A DNA stretch of 64,000 nucleotides from Vicingaceae bacterium (GTDB lineage: Bacteria > Bacteroidota > Bacteroidia > Flavobacteriales_E > Vicingaceae). Where the stretch lies: the NCBI GenBank assembly GCA_026003395.1, contig BPHE01000013.1, positions 1-64,000 on the forward strand, in the 5' to 3' direction. How positions within the stretch are numbered: position 1 is the first letter of the stretch; each line of letters opens with the position of its first letter. Below are positions 26,466 to 34,985 of this stretch, piece by piece. A model generated the notes under the pieces. The model saw only the letters and a list, made by a program, of their open reading frames with translations, had not been told where the DNA came from and made no database searches. The translations under genes were made by a program, and so were the position numbers.

Positions 26466-26549
26466 TTAATTTTAAGGTTGCATAATCAAAAAAATATAAG
26501 TTCAGGATTTTAGTGTAATTTTACAAAAAAATTGTGTCGAGTAGTTAAT

Positions 26550-28490
26550 ATGTTGACCAAAAAAATTAAGCAAATTAAATCATATTGCATATCCATTAAC
26601 CAATACAAAAGGCTTCCCACCATCGAAGTGTCGATTGGTGATCTAAAAATGGGGGGAGCACACCCTATACGCATCCAGTCGATGACCACGACCGACACCA
26701 TGAACACAAAGGCCACAGTTGAGCAGGCCATAAGAATGATAGAGGCCGGTTGTGAACTTGTCAGAATTACAGCGCCAAGTATAAAAGAAGCCGAAAACCT
26801 CAAAAACATAAAAGAAGAATTGAAAAAAAGAGGTTATCGCACGCCTATAGTTGCCGATATTCATTTTACCCCTAATGCAGCAATGGTAGCAGCCCGGCTG
26901 GTTGAAAAAGTCAGAATAAATCCCGGTAATTATGCCGACAAAAAAAAGTTTGAAATAATAGAATACACCGAAAAACAATATCAGGAAGAACTTGAAAAAA
27001 TCAGGGAAAAGTTTTTGCCGCTGGTAAAAATTTGTAAAGAATACGGAACAGCCATGCGAATTGGCACCAATCACGGATCGCTCAGCGACCGTATCATGAG
27101 CCGCTATGGAGACACTCCCGAGGGAATGGTTGAGTCAGCTATGGAATTTGTAAGAATTTGTAAGGATGAAAACTTTCACAATATAGTACTTTCAATGAAA
27201 GCATCCAACCCGCAGGTGATGATACAAGCCTATCGCCTGCTGGTAGTAAAAATGCGTGAAGAAGGGACTCTTTATCCACTTCACCTGGGTGTTACGGAAG
27301 CCGGCGATGGCGAAGACGGCAGAATAAAATCTGCCGTGGGCATTGGCACTCTTTTGGAGGATGGCATTGGTGATACAATCCGTGTTTCGCTGACCGAAGA
27401 TCCCGAAAATGAAATGCCTGTTGCCCGAAAACTTGCCATTCGTTATCCATTCTCCATCGACCTTCCCGAAATGGAAAAAATCACATTTAATCCATTTGCA
27501 TACGAAAAAAGAGAAACCCATAATATTCAAAACATCATAGGAAGCGATCTTCACCCAATGGTATTCTCCCAAATACAATCTTCTCTCAATCATCCCGGAA
27601 AATTATTGGCACTTGGCTATGTTTACAATCCTGACTCTGATAAATGGAACATTAAAGACAATGCCGCTGATTATGTTTTGGTTCCTGATATTGACCTGAA
27701 TATAAACTGGCCGGAAAACCTTAACTTCCTTATCAGTTCGCATAAATTGAAGGAATTCAAACATCCAAGAATTTTTCCGGTATACAATTCAATTACTGAA
27801 TTTATTCAAACATCAACCATTCATCCCGACTTAAATTTCATAGTGCAAAATGTCGATAATCCGGAGGATTTTCCCGATGATTCATTGCTTCAAAAAAATA
27901 ACATCGTTTGGATTTTGACCGGCCGGCTTGATCATCCTATGAAGGCCTGGAGAAATTTTATCAACTATCTGAATCTGAAGGGTTCAAAACAACCTGTTGT
28001 TTTTCAATACGAATCCGATATCAAAGATAAAGAAAGCTTTACTCTTTACGCTTCAACCGATTTAGGTGCTCTGTTCACATCCGGCATGGGCAATGGCGTA
28101 TGGATCAGATCAAAACATTTCGACAATCAATTTCTCCTCCATCTGTCTTTTAATATTCTTCAAGCATGCCGTGAAAGAATATCAAAAACAGAATATATTG
28201 CCTGTCCATCTTGCGGTAGAACATTATTTGACCTGCAAGAAACAACACAAAAGATACGGGCAGCCACAGCTCATCTTAAAGGTTTGAAAATAGGCATTAT
28301 GGGATGTATCGTCAATGGTCCCGGCGAGATGGCCGATGCCGACTATGGTTATGTTGGATCGGGCCCCGGAAAAATCACGTTATACAAGAAAAAAGAAATC
28401 GTGCAACGAAATGTACCTGAGGATCAAGCCGTAGATGCTCTAATAAACTTGATAAAATCTAATGGCGACTGGAAAGATCCCAACCAATGA
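26550..28490 (+). CDS. ispG: 4-hydroxy-3-methylbut-2-enyl diphosphate synthase, large form
   Basis: 646 aa from the ATG at 26550; a TTG at 26532 is also in frame. It is an iron-sulfur enzyme of the MEP isoprenoid pathway, converting MEcPP to HMBPP. The N-terminal TIM barrel shows GGAHPIRIQSMTTTDTMNT, RITAPSIKEAENL, TPIVADIHFTP, VRINPGNY and GTNHGSLSDRIMSRYGDTP. The C-terminal [4Fe-4S] domain supplies cysteines in YIACPSCGRTLFDL and IGIMGCIVNGPGEMADADYG. Between them lies a roughly 250-residue insertion, which makes this the long form known from Chlamydiae, Bacteroidota and plants rather than the ~370-aa E. coli type. Transcribed divergently from the CotH operon. Confidence 0.96.
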   Translation: MLTKKIKQIKSYCISINQYKRLPTIEVSIGDLKMGGAHPIRIQSMTTTDTMNTKATVEQAIRMIEAGCELVRITAPSIKEAENLKNIKEELKKRGYRTPIVADIHFTPNAAMVAARLVEKVRINPGNYADKKKFEIIEYTEKQYQEELEKIREKFLPLVKICKEYGTAMRIGTNHGSLSDRIMSRYGDTPEGMVESAMEFVRICKDENFHNIVLSMKASNPQVMIQAYRLLVVKMREEGTLYPLHLGVTEAGDGEDGRIKSAVGIGTLLEDGIGDTIRVSLTEDPENEMPVARKLAIRYPFSIDLPEMEKITFNPFAYEKRETHNIQNIIGSDLHPMVFSQIQSSLNHPGKLLALGYVYNPDSDKWNIKDNAADYVLVPDIDLNINWPENLNFLISSHKLKEFKHPRIFPVYNSITEFIQTSTIHPDLNFIVQNVDNPEDFPDDSLLQKNNIVWILTGRLDHPMKAWRNFINYLNLKGSKQPVVFQYESDIKDKESFTLYASTDLGALFTSGMGNGVWIRSKHFDNQFLLHLSFNILQACRERISKTEYIACPSCGRTLFDLQETTQKIRAATAHLKGLKIGIMGCIVNGPGEMADADYGYVGSGPGKITLYKKKEIVQRNVPEDQAVDALINLIKSNGDWKDPNQ

Positions 28491-28515
28491 TACAAGTTTT
28501 AAAAAAATTACGAAT

Positions 28516-29325
28516 ATGGCTGAAATTACCAAACGTGTCGAAAGAATTATCCCGGGAAATTTTGACAATAAGATTCAATATCTCATCTATCTACGTCACC
28601 TTTTTGCTTATGAATATGCTCTTAGTTTTATACAAGAAAATGCAAATGTATTGGAAGTAGGTTGTGGAGAAGGTTATGGCACATTTTTCTTATCGAAGCA
28701 TGCTAAAAAAGTTACCGGAATCGATGTAGACGAGGACTCCATTTTGGATGCCCGGAAGAAATATGAAGGGAATAATTGCTCTTTTCAAAAATACGATGGT
28801 TTTACAATACCCTTTGACGACAGCTCCTTTGATTTAATTGTATCTTTTCAAGTAATAGAACATGTGCAAAACGTCGACCGGTATTTAAAAGAAATTAAAA
28901 GAGTGTTGAAACCCGGAGGTACATTTTTATTGACAACTCCCAACCGACATTACCGGTTAAAACCGGGTCAAAAACCGTGGAACAGTTTTCATTTAAGGGA
29001 ATATCTACCGGAGGAACTTGAAAAAGAACTGAAAAATATCTTTGATGATGCCAAAATAATTGGTATACGCGCACAGGATGAGATACAAAGGATTGAGTTT
29101 GAAAGAGTCAAAAAATATCGGGACGCCCCTTCTTTTTCACTAAAAAAACTAATTCCCGAATCTTTGAAAAAATGGATAGCCCATCGCATTTCGCGACTCA
29201 AAAAAAATAAACCAAATAATTCTCAAAATGCGTTTATGGATCTTTACAGCACTAAAGATTTTTATACAATATCATCTAATTTAAAAGAAGAAAGCATTGA
29301 TCTATTAGGAATTTGTAAAAAATAA
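28516..29325 (+). CDS. Class I SAM-dependent methyltransferase
   Basis: 269 aa from the ATG at 28516; an ATG at 28462 would overlap ispG by 29 nt and is the alternative start. The Rossmann SAM-binding motif I is VLEVGCGEGYGTFFL, motif II VTGIDVDEDSI, and post-motifs FDLIVSFQVIEHV and RVLKPGGTFLLTTPN are typical of the UbiE/glycan methyltransferase group. The C-terminal third is basic (SRLKKNKPNNSQN). The substrate is unknown. It follows ispG by 25 nt and may be co-transcribed without being functionally linked. Confidence 0.88.
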   Translation: MAEITKRVERIIPGNFDNKIQYLIYLRHLFAYEYALSFIQENANVLEVGCGEGYGTFFLSKHAKKVTGIDVDEDSILDARKKYEGNNCSFQKYDGFTIPFDDSSFDLIVSFQVIEHVQNVDRYLKEIKRVLKPGGTFLLTTPNRHYRLKPGQKPWNSFHLREYLPEELEKELKNIFDDAKIIGIRAQDEIQRIEFERVKKYRDAPSFSLKKLIPESLKKWIAHRISRLKKNKPNNSQNAFMDLYSTKDFYTISSNLKEESIDLLGICKK

Positions 29326-29389
29326 GTTTACAGACATATTAAAAAAATCAAAAAAACTTTCTTTTATTTTCTTCGATGACTTAATTGTT

Positions 29390-29397
29390 TAATTTTG
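29390..29397 (+). promoter_or_regulatory. Predicted -7 promoter element of the large type B CTD gene
   Basis: TAATTTTG matches TAnnTTTG, 10 nt before the ATG at 29408. No -33 TTTG is obvious, so the element is weakly supported. Confidence 0.3.
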
Positions 29398-29407
29398 TTG
29401 TAATTGA

Positions 29408-32023
29408 ATGAACAAAATTTTAAAATATCCGTTTTTGATTCTATTGTTTCTCACGTTGCGATTATACGCCACACATAATCGCGCCGGAGAAATTACCTAT
29501 CGCCATTTATACGGCAACACCTATGAAATAAAAATAGTAACTTATACTGATCCAAACAGCCCTGCCGACCGTCCTGAATTGGAAGTAAAATATTCCTGTG
29601 GAACAACCACACACGTCGATTCTGTGGAAAGGGATTCGATTGTGCCTACAAGCAATCCTTCCATACAAAGAAACGTATACATTACCACTTTCACTTTTAC
29701 CGGGGCATGTACATGGACCATCAGCGTTACCGATCCAAACCGGAACGCCGGAATCGTGAATATTCCCAACTCAGTGGAACAACCATTCTATATTGAAACC
29801 AAATTGATCATAAACGGTTTTTTAGGGATAAATAATTCTCCTGTACTCTATTACCCTCCCATCGACAATGGATGTATCTATCAAATTTATCAGCACAATC
29901 CTGTAGCTTATGATCCCGATGGCGACAGCCTGGCATATTCACTCGTAGCTTGCAAGGGATACAATGGCAACACCTTGCCCGGTTACACTTTTCCACAAGC
30001 TTCAAATAGTTTGACTATCGATGCAAATGGCACAATGACTTGGAACACTCCCGTGATGCAGGGCGAATTCAATGTAGCCATTCTGATTACTGAATATCGT
30101 AATGGCTACATAATAGGAAGTGTATTAAGGGATATGCAAATCACCATTGGAAGTTGTACCAACCAACCTCCTGTGTTTAATCCTCTGCAAGATATTTGCG
30201 TAAGAGCAGGTGACCTGATAAATGTAAATATCAGTGCATCCGATCCCAACGGAGACAATTGCACAATTACCGCCCTGACTTCTAATACCAACGAACCCGG
30301 AAGCAATAATCCGTTTGCGGTTTCTCCTTCACCAGCAGTATTTAATCCTCCCGCCTCTCCTGCCCCAAGTGTTACCGGACAGTTTATTTGGCAAACTCTA
30401 TGCGAACATGTATCTAAAAAATTATATAAAGCAGTATTCAAAGCCAATGATCTGAATTCGGCCAACCAACTTGTTACTTTCACAGCATTAAAGATTCAAG
30501 TCATTGGGCATCCGCCTGATTCGCTATGGCTGTCGCCCAACGGTGTTTCTATTGAAGTAAAATGGTCAAAAGACAGATGCCAGAATGTAGTCAAATATCT
30601 TGTGTATCGAAAAAACGGGCCAACAGGTTATATACCGGCTTATTGCGAAACAGGTATGCCTTCATCACTCGGTTATACTTTAATCGGAGAAACCAACAGC
30701 TGGTCTGATACCACATTTTTAGATGATAACAATGGTATCGGTCTCAATTACGGAGAAACATATTGCTACCGTATTGTGGCGGTTTATCCTGATGGGGCAG
30801 AAAGTTATATCTCAAAAGAGGTCTGTACAAACCTAAAATTTGATGTTCCTTTAATAACAAATGTAAGCGTCATAAACACTGATGCCACGTCCGGAAGTAT
30901 CTATTTAAGATGGATGAAACCAACCGAACATGACACGTTGGCCTATCCCGGCCCATATAAATATCTTATTTACCGTGCTGATGGAAAAAACGGAAGCAAT
31001 TATGTTCTGGTTGATTCCACTCTTTCAATCAACGACACTACTTATATTGACAACAATCTCAATACCAAAGATTCTGACTACAATTACAGATTGACATTTG
31101 TAGACATTAGTACAGGCAATAACAAAACCATAGGGAACTCGACCAAAGCATCATCTGTTTTTATTAATGCCACACCGGGTGATAATAAAGTAATCCTAAC
31201 CTGGGACGAATGGGTTCCTTGGCACAACGACAGCTTCACTGTCTTTAGATTCAATCCCGTTACAACTGTTTATGATTCTCTTACAACCGTTTATCAAAGA
31301 ATTTTTGTAGATACCGGACTAAACAATGGTACCACCTATTGCTATAAAATCAAAACCAAAGGAAGTTATACGATTTTTAATAACTATTTGGAAAACTATT
31401 CTCAAGAAATTTGCGCCATACCAATTGATAACGAGCCTCCGTGCTCTCCGGAAATGAATCTATATTCAAACTGCAACAAATTTGAGAATATTATTCTATG
31501 GAACAATCCAAATAAAACATGCGCAGATGATGTGTTGGGCTATGAATTGTATTTTATGTCTCAACCAAATGGCGATTATCAACTATTGGCTACGTTTAAT
31601 TCTGCCAACGATACATTCTTTGTGCATACCAATGCCAAAAGCATTGCCGGTTGTTATACGATTGCTGCCATCGACTCTGCCGGAAATAAAAGTGCATTTG
31701 CCGACAGTATATGTGTAGACAATTGTCCGGAATATCAATTACCAAATATATTTACCCCCGGCAACAATGGCATGAATGACCTTTTAAAACCATTTCCTTA
31801 CCGTTTTGTCGAATCAATCGATATAAAAATTTATAACCGTTGGGGTACCGAAGTTTTTCACACAACCAATCCTGATATACTTTGGGACGGAACTTCGCAG
31901 GTTACCGGTCAACCTTGCTCGGATGGTGTGTATTATTACGTTTGTATTGTCAACGAAATTTATTTTGAAGGTATCAAATCCCGTGTTTTGACCGGTTATA
32001 TTCAATTGTTAAGAGATAAATAA
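29408..32023 (+). CDS. Large secreted protein with Fn3-like repeats and a type B (gliding-motility-associated) C-terminal domain
   Basis: 871 aa. Signal peptide (FLILLFLTLRLYA) followed by THNRAGEITYRHLYGNTYEI, a start common to a family of large Bacteroidota surface proteins. The body has several fibronectin-type-III-like modules (GVSIEVKWSKDRCQNVVKYL, NKVILTWDEWVPWHNDSF, TYCYKI). The C-terminus is a type B CTD: QLPNIFTPGNNGMNDLLKPF, IDIKIYNRWGTEVFHTTN, LWDGTSQVTGQPCSDGVYYY and LTGYIQLLRD. A T9SS substrate, probably an adhesin or surface-layer component. ribE begins 3 nt after its stop codon. Confidence 0.9.
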   Translation: MNKILKYPFLILLFLTLRLYATHNRAGEITYRHLYGNTYEIKIVTYTDPNSPADRPELEVKYSCGTTTHVDSVERDSIVPTSNPSIQRNVYITTFTFTGACTWTISVTDPNRNAGIVNIPNSVEQPFYIETKLIINGFLGINNSPVLYYPPIDNGCIYQIYQHNPVAYDPDGDSLAYSLVACKGYNGNTLPGYTFPQASNSLTIDANGTMTWNTPVMQGEFNVAILITEYRNGYIIGSVLRDMQITIGSCTNQPPVFNPLQDICVRAGDLINVNISASDPNGDNCTITALTSNTNEPGSNNPFAVSPSPAVFNPPASPAPSVTGQFIWQTLCEHVSKKLYKAVFKANDLNSANQLVTFTALKIQVIGHPPDSLWLSPNGVSIEVKWSKDRCQNVVKYLVYRKNGPTGYIPAYCETGMPSSLGYTLIGETNSWSDTTFLDDNNGIGLNYGETYCYRIVAVYPDGAESYISKEVCTNLKFDVPLITNVSVINTDATSGSIYLRWMKPTEHDTLAYPGPYKYLIYRADGKNGSNYVLVDSTLSINDTTYIDNNLNTKDSDYNYRLTFVDISTGNNKTIGNSTKASSVFINATPGDNKVILTWDEWVPWHNDSFTVFRFNPVTTVYDSLTTVYQRIFVDTGLNNGTTYCYKIKTKGSYTIFNNYLENYSQEICAIPIDNEPPCSPEMNLYSNCNKFENIILWNNPNKTCADDVLGYELYFMSQPNGDYQLLATFNSANDTFFVHTNAKSIAGCYTIAAIDSAGNKSAFADSICVDNCPEYQLPNIFTPGNNGMNDLLKPFPYRFVESIDIKIYNRWGTEVFHTTNPDILWDGTSQVTGQPCSDGVYYYVCIVNEIYFEGIKSRVLTGYIQLLRDK

Positions 32024-32025
32024 AG

Positions 32026-32619
32026 ATGTTTACCGGAATTGTTGAATCTATCGGAAAAGTGATTAATGTTGAGAATGAAGCAGGAAACATGGTATTGACC
32101 ATAGAAGCACCCTTTTTTGATGAGATATACATCGATCAAAGCATTGCCCATAATGGCGTCTGTCTGACTGTGAATAAACTATTTCCACGGCAAAAGGCCT
32201 ATCAAGTAATTTTAGTCCCCGAAACTCTTCAAAAAACCAATTTCAAGGATATTCAAACAGGTGATTTGGTTAATCTTGAAAGAAGTATGCCCGCCAACGG
32301 CAGATTTGATGGCCACATTGTTCAGGGACATGTGGATTGTACAGCAGAATGCATAGACATTCAACAAAAAGATGGATCATTGCAATATACGTTCAAGCCT
32401 GAGAATGGTACCCGGCTGATTGTCGAGAAAGGTTCCGTATGTGTCAATGGTATCAGTTTAACTGCTTTTAATGTGAATGAAAAAACTTTTGATGTTGCCA
32501 TCATTCCATATACTTTTCAACACACCAACATCAATACAATCGTTCAAGGAAGTCGTGTTAATATTGAATATGATGTTTTGGGAAAATATATTGCCAAACT
32601 TGTCAATTGTATAAATTAA
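32026..32619 (+). CDS. ribE: Riboflavin synthase, alpha chain
   Basis: 197 aa, the usual length. Dismutation of two 6,7-dimethyl-8-ribityllumazine molecules to riboflavin. Two lumazine-binding repeats are visible: MFTGIVESIGKV with HNGVCLTVNKLF, and GHIVQGHVDCTAECI with VCVNGISLTAFNV, followed by FDVAIIPYTFQHTNI. It sits 3 nt after a secreted-protein gene. Its TAA overlaps the stop of the convergent gene in a shared TTAA at 32616-32619. Confidence 0.97.
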   Translation: MFTGIVESIGKVINVENEAGNMVLTIEAPFFDEIYIDQSIAHNGVCLTVNKLFPRQKAYQVILVPETLQKTNFKDIQTGDLVNLERSMPANGRFDGHIVQGHVDCTAECIDIQQKDGSLQYTFKPENGTRLIVEKGSVCVNGISLTAFNVNEKTFDVAIIPYTFQHTNINTIVQGSRVNIEYDVLGKYIAKLVNCIN

Positions 32620-34013
32620 GGGTACTCACTTTCGCCCCTTTTGGCTTTTTCATAATCAGGTGGGCTTAACAAACTCCAATAAGCAGTATCGGACAAAGCA
32701 GGTTTTCCGAATAATTTCCAATAAGCTTCTTTGGTCATGCTGTCATAATGCAGAAAAGTATGCCTGTATTGAATGATTTGCAGTATGTTCCAATAAATCA
32801 GCATGAAAGCCGGGATCATTGAAACATATTTAAAGAAACGTAAGGATCTTTCCAAATTAAAAATCCTGTCAATAATGGCAGCCAAAGCAAAAATAAGAAC
32901 CGGATAAATATCTATCATTGCCCGTCCGCCGTATGATCCGCCATACCACCAGCACCACCAACTAAATACAACGTATATGTATAATGGAAAAATAATTACG
33001 TATGACCAAAACAAAGATCTCCGGTATTTCCATAAAACAGGGATGCCTAAGATTGTAAGATACATCAAAGGATTATACAATAACCATCCTTTACGATAGC
33101 TCCATAATCCATTGATAATTTGGGGTTTTAAGAAAAAAAATTTTTCGTCTCCATATGAATAGTAGAACCATTGTCCTGTATTCAAATGCCAATAGTAGAA
33201 TTGGGGAATCCATGGTAATATTGCAAAAAATACCATTAAAATTATTTGTTGATATTGGGTTAAAAGATAAACGACACGATCTTTGATTTGTTTTATATCA
33301 ATTAAATTGTAAAATAAAGGAAAGACAACCACAGGGATAATATTGATGGGTCTAATGAGCACAATTAATCCGGAAATAAATCCAATGAACATGCCTGTAA
33401 GTAATTTGTTATAGGCAAACCATCTGTCCCATAAATATATCAATACAGAAAATAACGAAAATGTATACACATGTGACATTGCCGATTCATGTGTTGCATA
33501 ATAAAATAAATTTGTAGCCAATACCAATAAAATTATAGCAATGGCTACTACTTTATCTCTAAACCATCGCAATAAAAACAACCGTAGAAACCATAATCCA
33601 ATGAAAAAATAAAAAACCGCCGATAAATAAATCCATTTATGATAGGGTTGTGAAAATCCGTCTGTGGGCAATCCTTTTATTTTTGCCTCTAAGTGACCAA
33701 TCCAAAAAAAAGGAAGATATAAATAAGAAAGCCCCATTGACATTTTAATCACATAATTTCCTTCAGAAGTTTTTTGGGGCCAATAAATATGATTATTGTA
33801 ATAATATTCTTCATTTTTTTTCACAAATGACAATGTCCAGTCATTCTCAATAAATAATGCAGGCAAATAATCATAATAATCGACAATATCCCAATCGATG
33901 ACTTTTCCTTTTTCCCAAGGTTTTACATTCAGTTTTACCCAAATCACTGAAATTATGATGAGAAAAATTGTAATTTTAGAAAGCGGATTATCTTGTGATA
34001 TTTTTGTAGCCAT
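32616..34013 (-). CDS. Polytopic membrane protein, probable glycosyltransferase (GT-C/ArnT-like)
   Basis: 465 aa with about ten membrane helices (TIFLIIISVIWVKLN, LSYLYLPFFWIGHL, VAIAIILLVLATNLFYYATH, IGFISGLIVLIRPINIIPVV, IILMVFFAILPWIPQFYYW and others). An acidic loop after the first helix (KVIDWDIVDYYDYLPALFIE) and the long second-helix region recall GT-C glycosyltransferases, which use lipid-linked sugars at the membrane. WWCWWYGGSYGGRAMIDIYP near residue 355 is a pattern I associate with this family. The sugar and acceptor are unknown. It is monocistronic, convergent with ribE. Confidence 0.7.
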   Translation of the reverse strand: MATKISQDNPLSKITIFLIIISVIWVKLNVKPWEKGKVIDWDIVDYYDYLPALFIENDWTLSFVKKNEEYYYNNHIYWPQKTSEGNYVIKMSMGLSYLYLPFFWIGHLEAKIKGLPTDGFSQPYHKWIYLSAVFYFFIGLWFLRLFLLRWFRDKVVAIAIILLVLATNLFYYATHESAMSHVYTFSLFSVLIYLWDRWFAYNKLLTGMFIGFISGLIVLIRPINIIPVVVFPLFYNLIDIKQIKDRVVYLLTQYQQIILMVFFAILPWIPQFYYWHLNTGQWFYYSYGDEKFFFLKPQIINGLWSYRKGWLLYNPLMYLTILGIPVLWKYRRSLFWSYVIIFPLYIYVVFSWWCWWYGGSYGGRAMIDIYPVLIFALAAIIDRIFNLERSLRFFKYVSMIPAFMLIYWNILQIIQYRHTFLHYDSMTKEAYWKLFGKPALSDTAYWSLLSPPDYEKAKRGESEYP

Positions 34014-34029
34014 TACTATGAAATACTTG

Positions 34030-34037
34030 CAAATTTA
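34030..34037 (-). promoter_or_regulatory. Predicted -7 promoter element of the GT-C-like gene
   Basis: Minus strand TAAATTTG matches TAnnTTTG, 16 nt before the ATG at 34013. No -33 element is clear. Confidence 0.35.
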
Positions 34038-34275
34038 TATTAATCTTAAAATTTGACTTTTTAATATTAAAATTTCTACTCAGTTTTGATTACATAATTT
34101 TTTCAAAACCACGTTTTATTAAAAATAGGTCTAAATTGTTAAAAGATTGTGATAGATGAAATAATTTTCCGGTATGCATAATTTTCACATATACAAAAAT
34201 AGTGGCAAATAATAGTGATTCTGAAGATTATCACATAAATGGGAAAAATTAAAAAAGTAAGCCGGTATAAACCAT

Positions 34276-34935
34276 TTATCTCGTTGGATATTGCATCTCC
34301 TGATATCCGTCAGTAGAGACATTAAATATCTCATCCGGAACAGGGTCATAATTGATATCGGTTACTGTAACAGTTACTTTTATCCCTTGAAGATCAAACG
34401 AATATTCCATGGGCATGCCCGGAATTTTAGAAAGCTCTGATATATTTCCATTATTTCCGTTGTTTGAATTTTTCATTTTATTGGGAATTTTATCTGTGTA
34501 CCAAACGACATACTCTATCGTATCGTTACGTTTGCTTTCTTTGGTTTTGATAATGGCTTTTTTACATACATAGCCCAGAATAGTTTTTGTTTCCTTGGTA
34601 TATTCAATATTAACATCCACATTACCATTATTTTGTTCATTGTTATCATCTTTATGGTCTTGTGACTTAAACATCATTTTTCGTCCTCCTTGATCTATTA
34701 ATGTAATCGTTTCTCCGGGCTTTTCAATTGAGATAACTTTCATATAAGGGTTTACTGTCTCAGAATATACTTTGTCACCTTTCCAAACAATTTTCATTGT
34801 CATATTGGCCATGCTACTATATTCTTCGGGAACATCTTCCATGTTCATTCGATACTTGATTGTGCCTTCGTTCTGTGCATACAACAAGCAAGATACATAA
34901 AAAACAGACAACAGGGATACAAAGAATTTTTTCAT
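34276..34935 (-). CDS. DUF4412 domain secreted protein
   Basis: 219 aa. Signal peptide (KKFFVSLLSVFYVSCLLYAQ), then a lipocalin/LolA-like beta domain typical of DUF4412: EGTIKYRMNMEDVPEEYSSM, TLIDQGGRKMMFK, TKTILGYVCKKAIIKTKESK and VVWYTDKIPN. It is likely periplasmic or exported. Function is not known; GLP-like proteins of this fold bind lipids or act in envelope maintenance. 50 nt downstream of the AsmA-like gene. Confidence 0.78.
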   Translation of the reverse strand: MKKFFVSLLSVFYVSCLLYAQNEGTIKYRMNMEDVPEEYSSMANMTMKIVWKGDKVYSETVNPYMKVISIEKPGETITLIDQGGRKMMFKSQDHKDDNNEQNNGNVDVNIEYTKETKTILGYVCKKAIIKTKESKRNDTIEYVVWYTDKIPNKMKNSNNGNNGNISELSKIPGMPMEYSFDLQGIKVTVTVTDINYDPVPDEIFNVSTDGYQEMQYPTR

Positions 34936-34985
34936 AGTAAAAATATTTTCGGCAAGTTAGTATTATTCGTTTAAAAATCCAAATT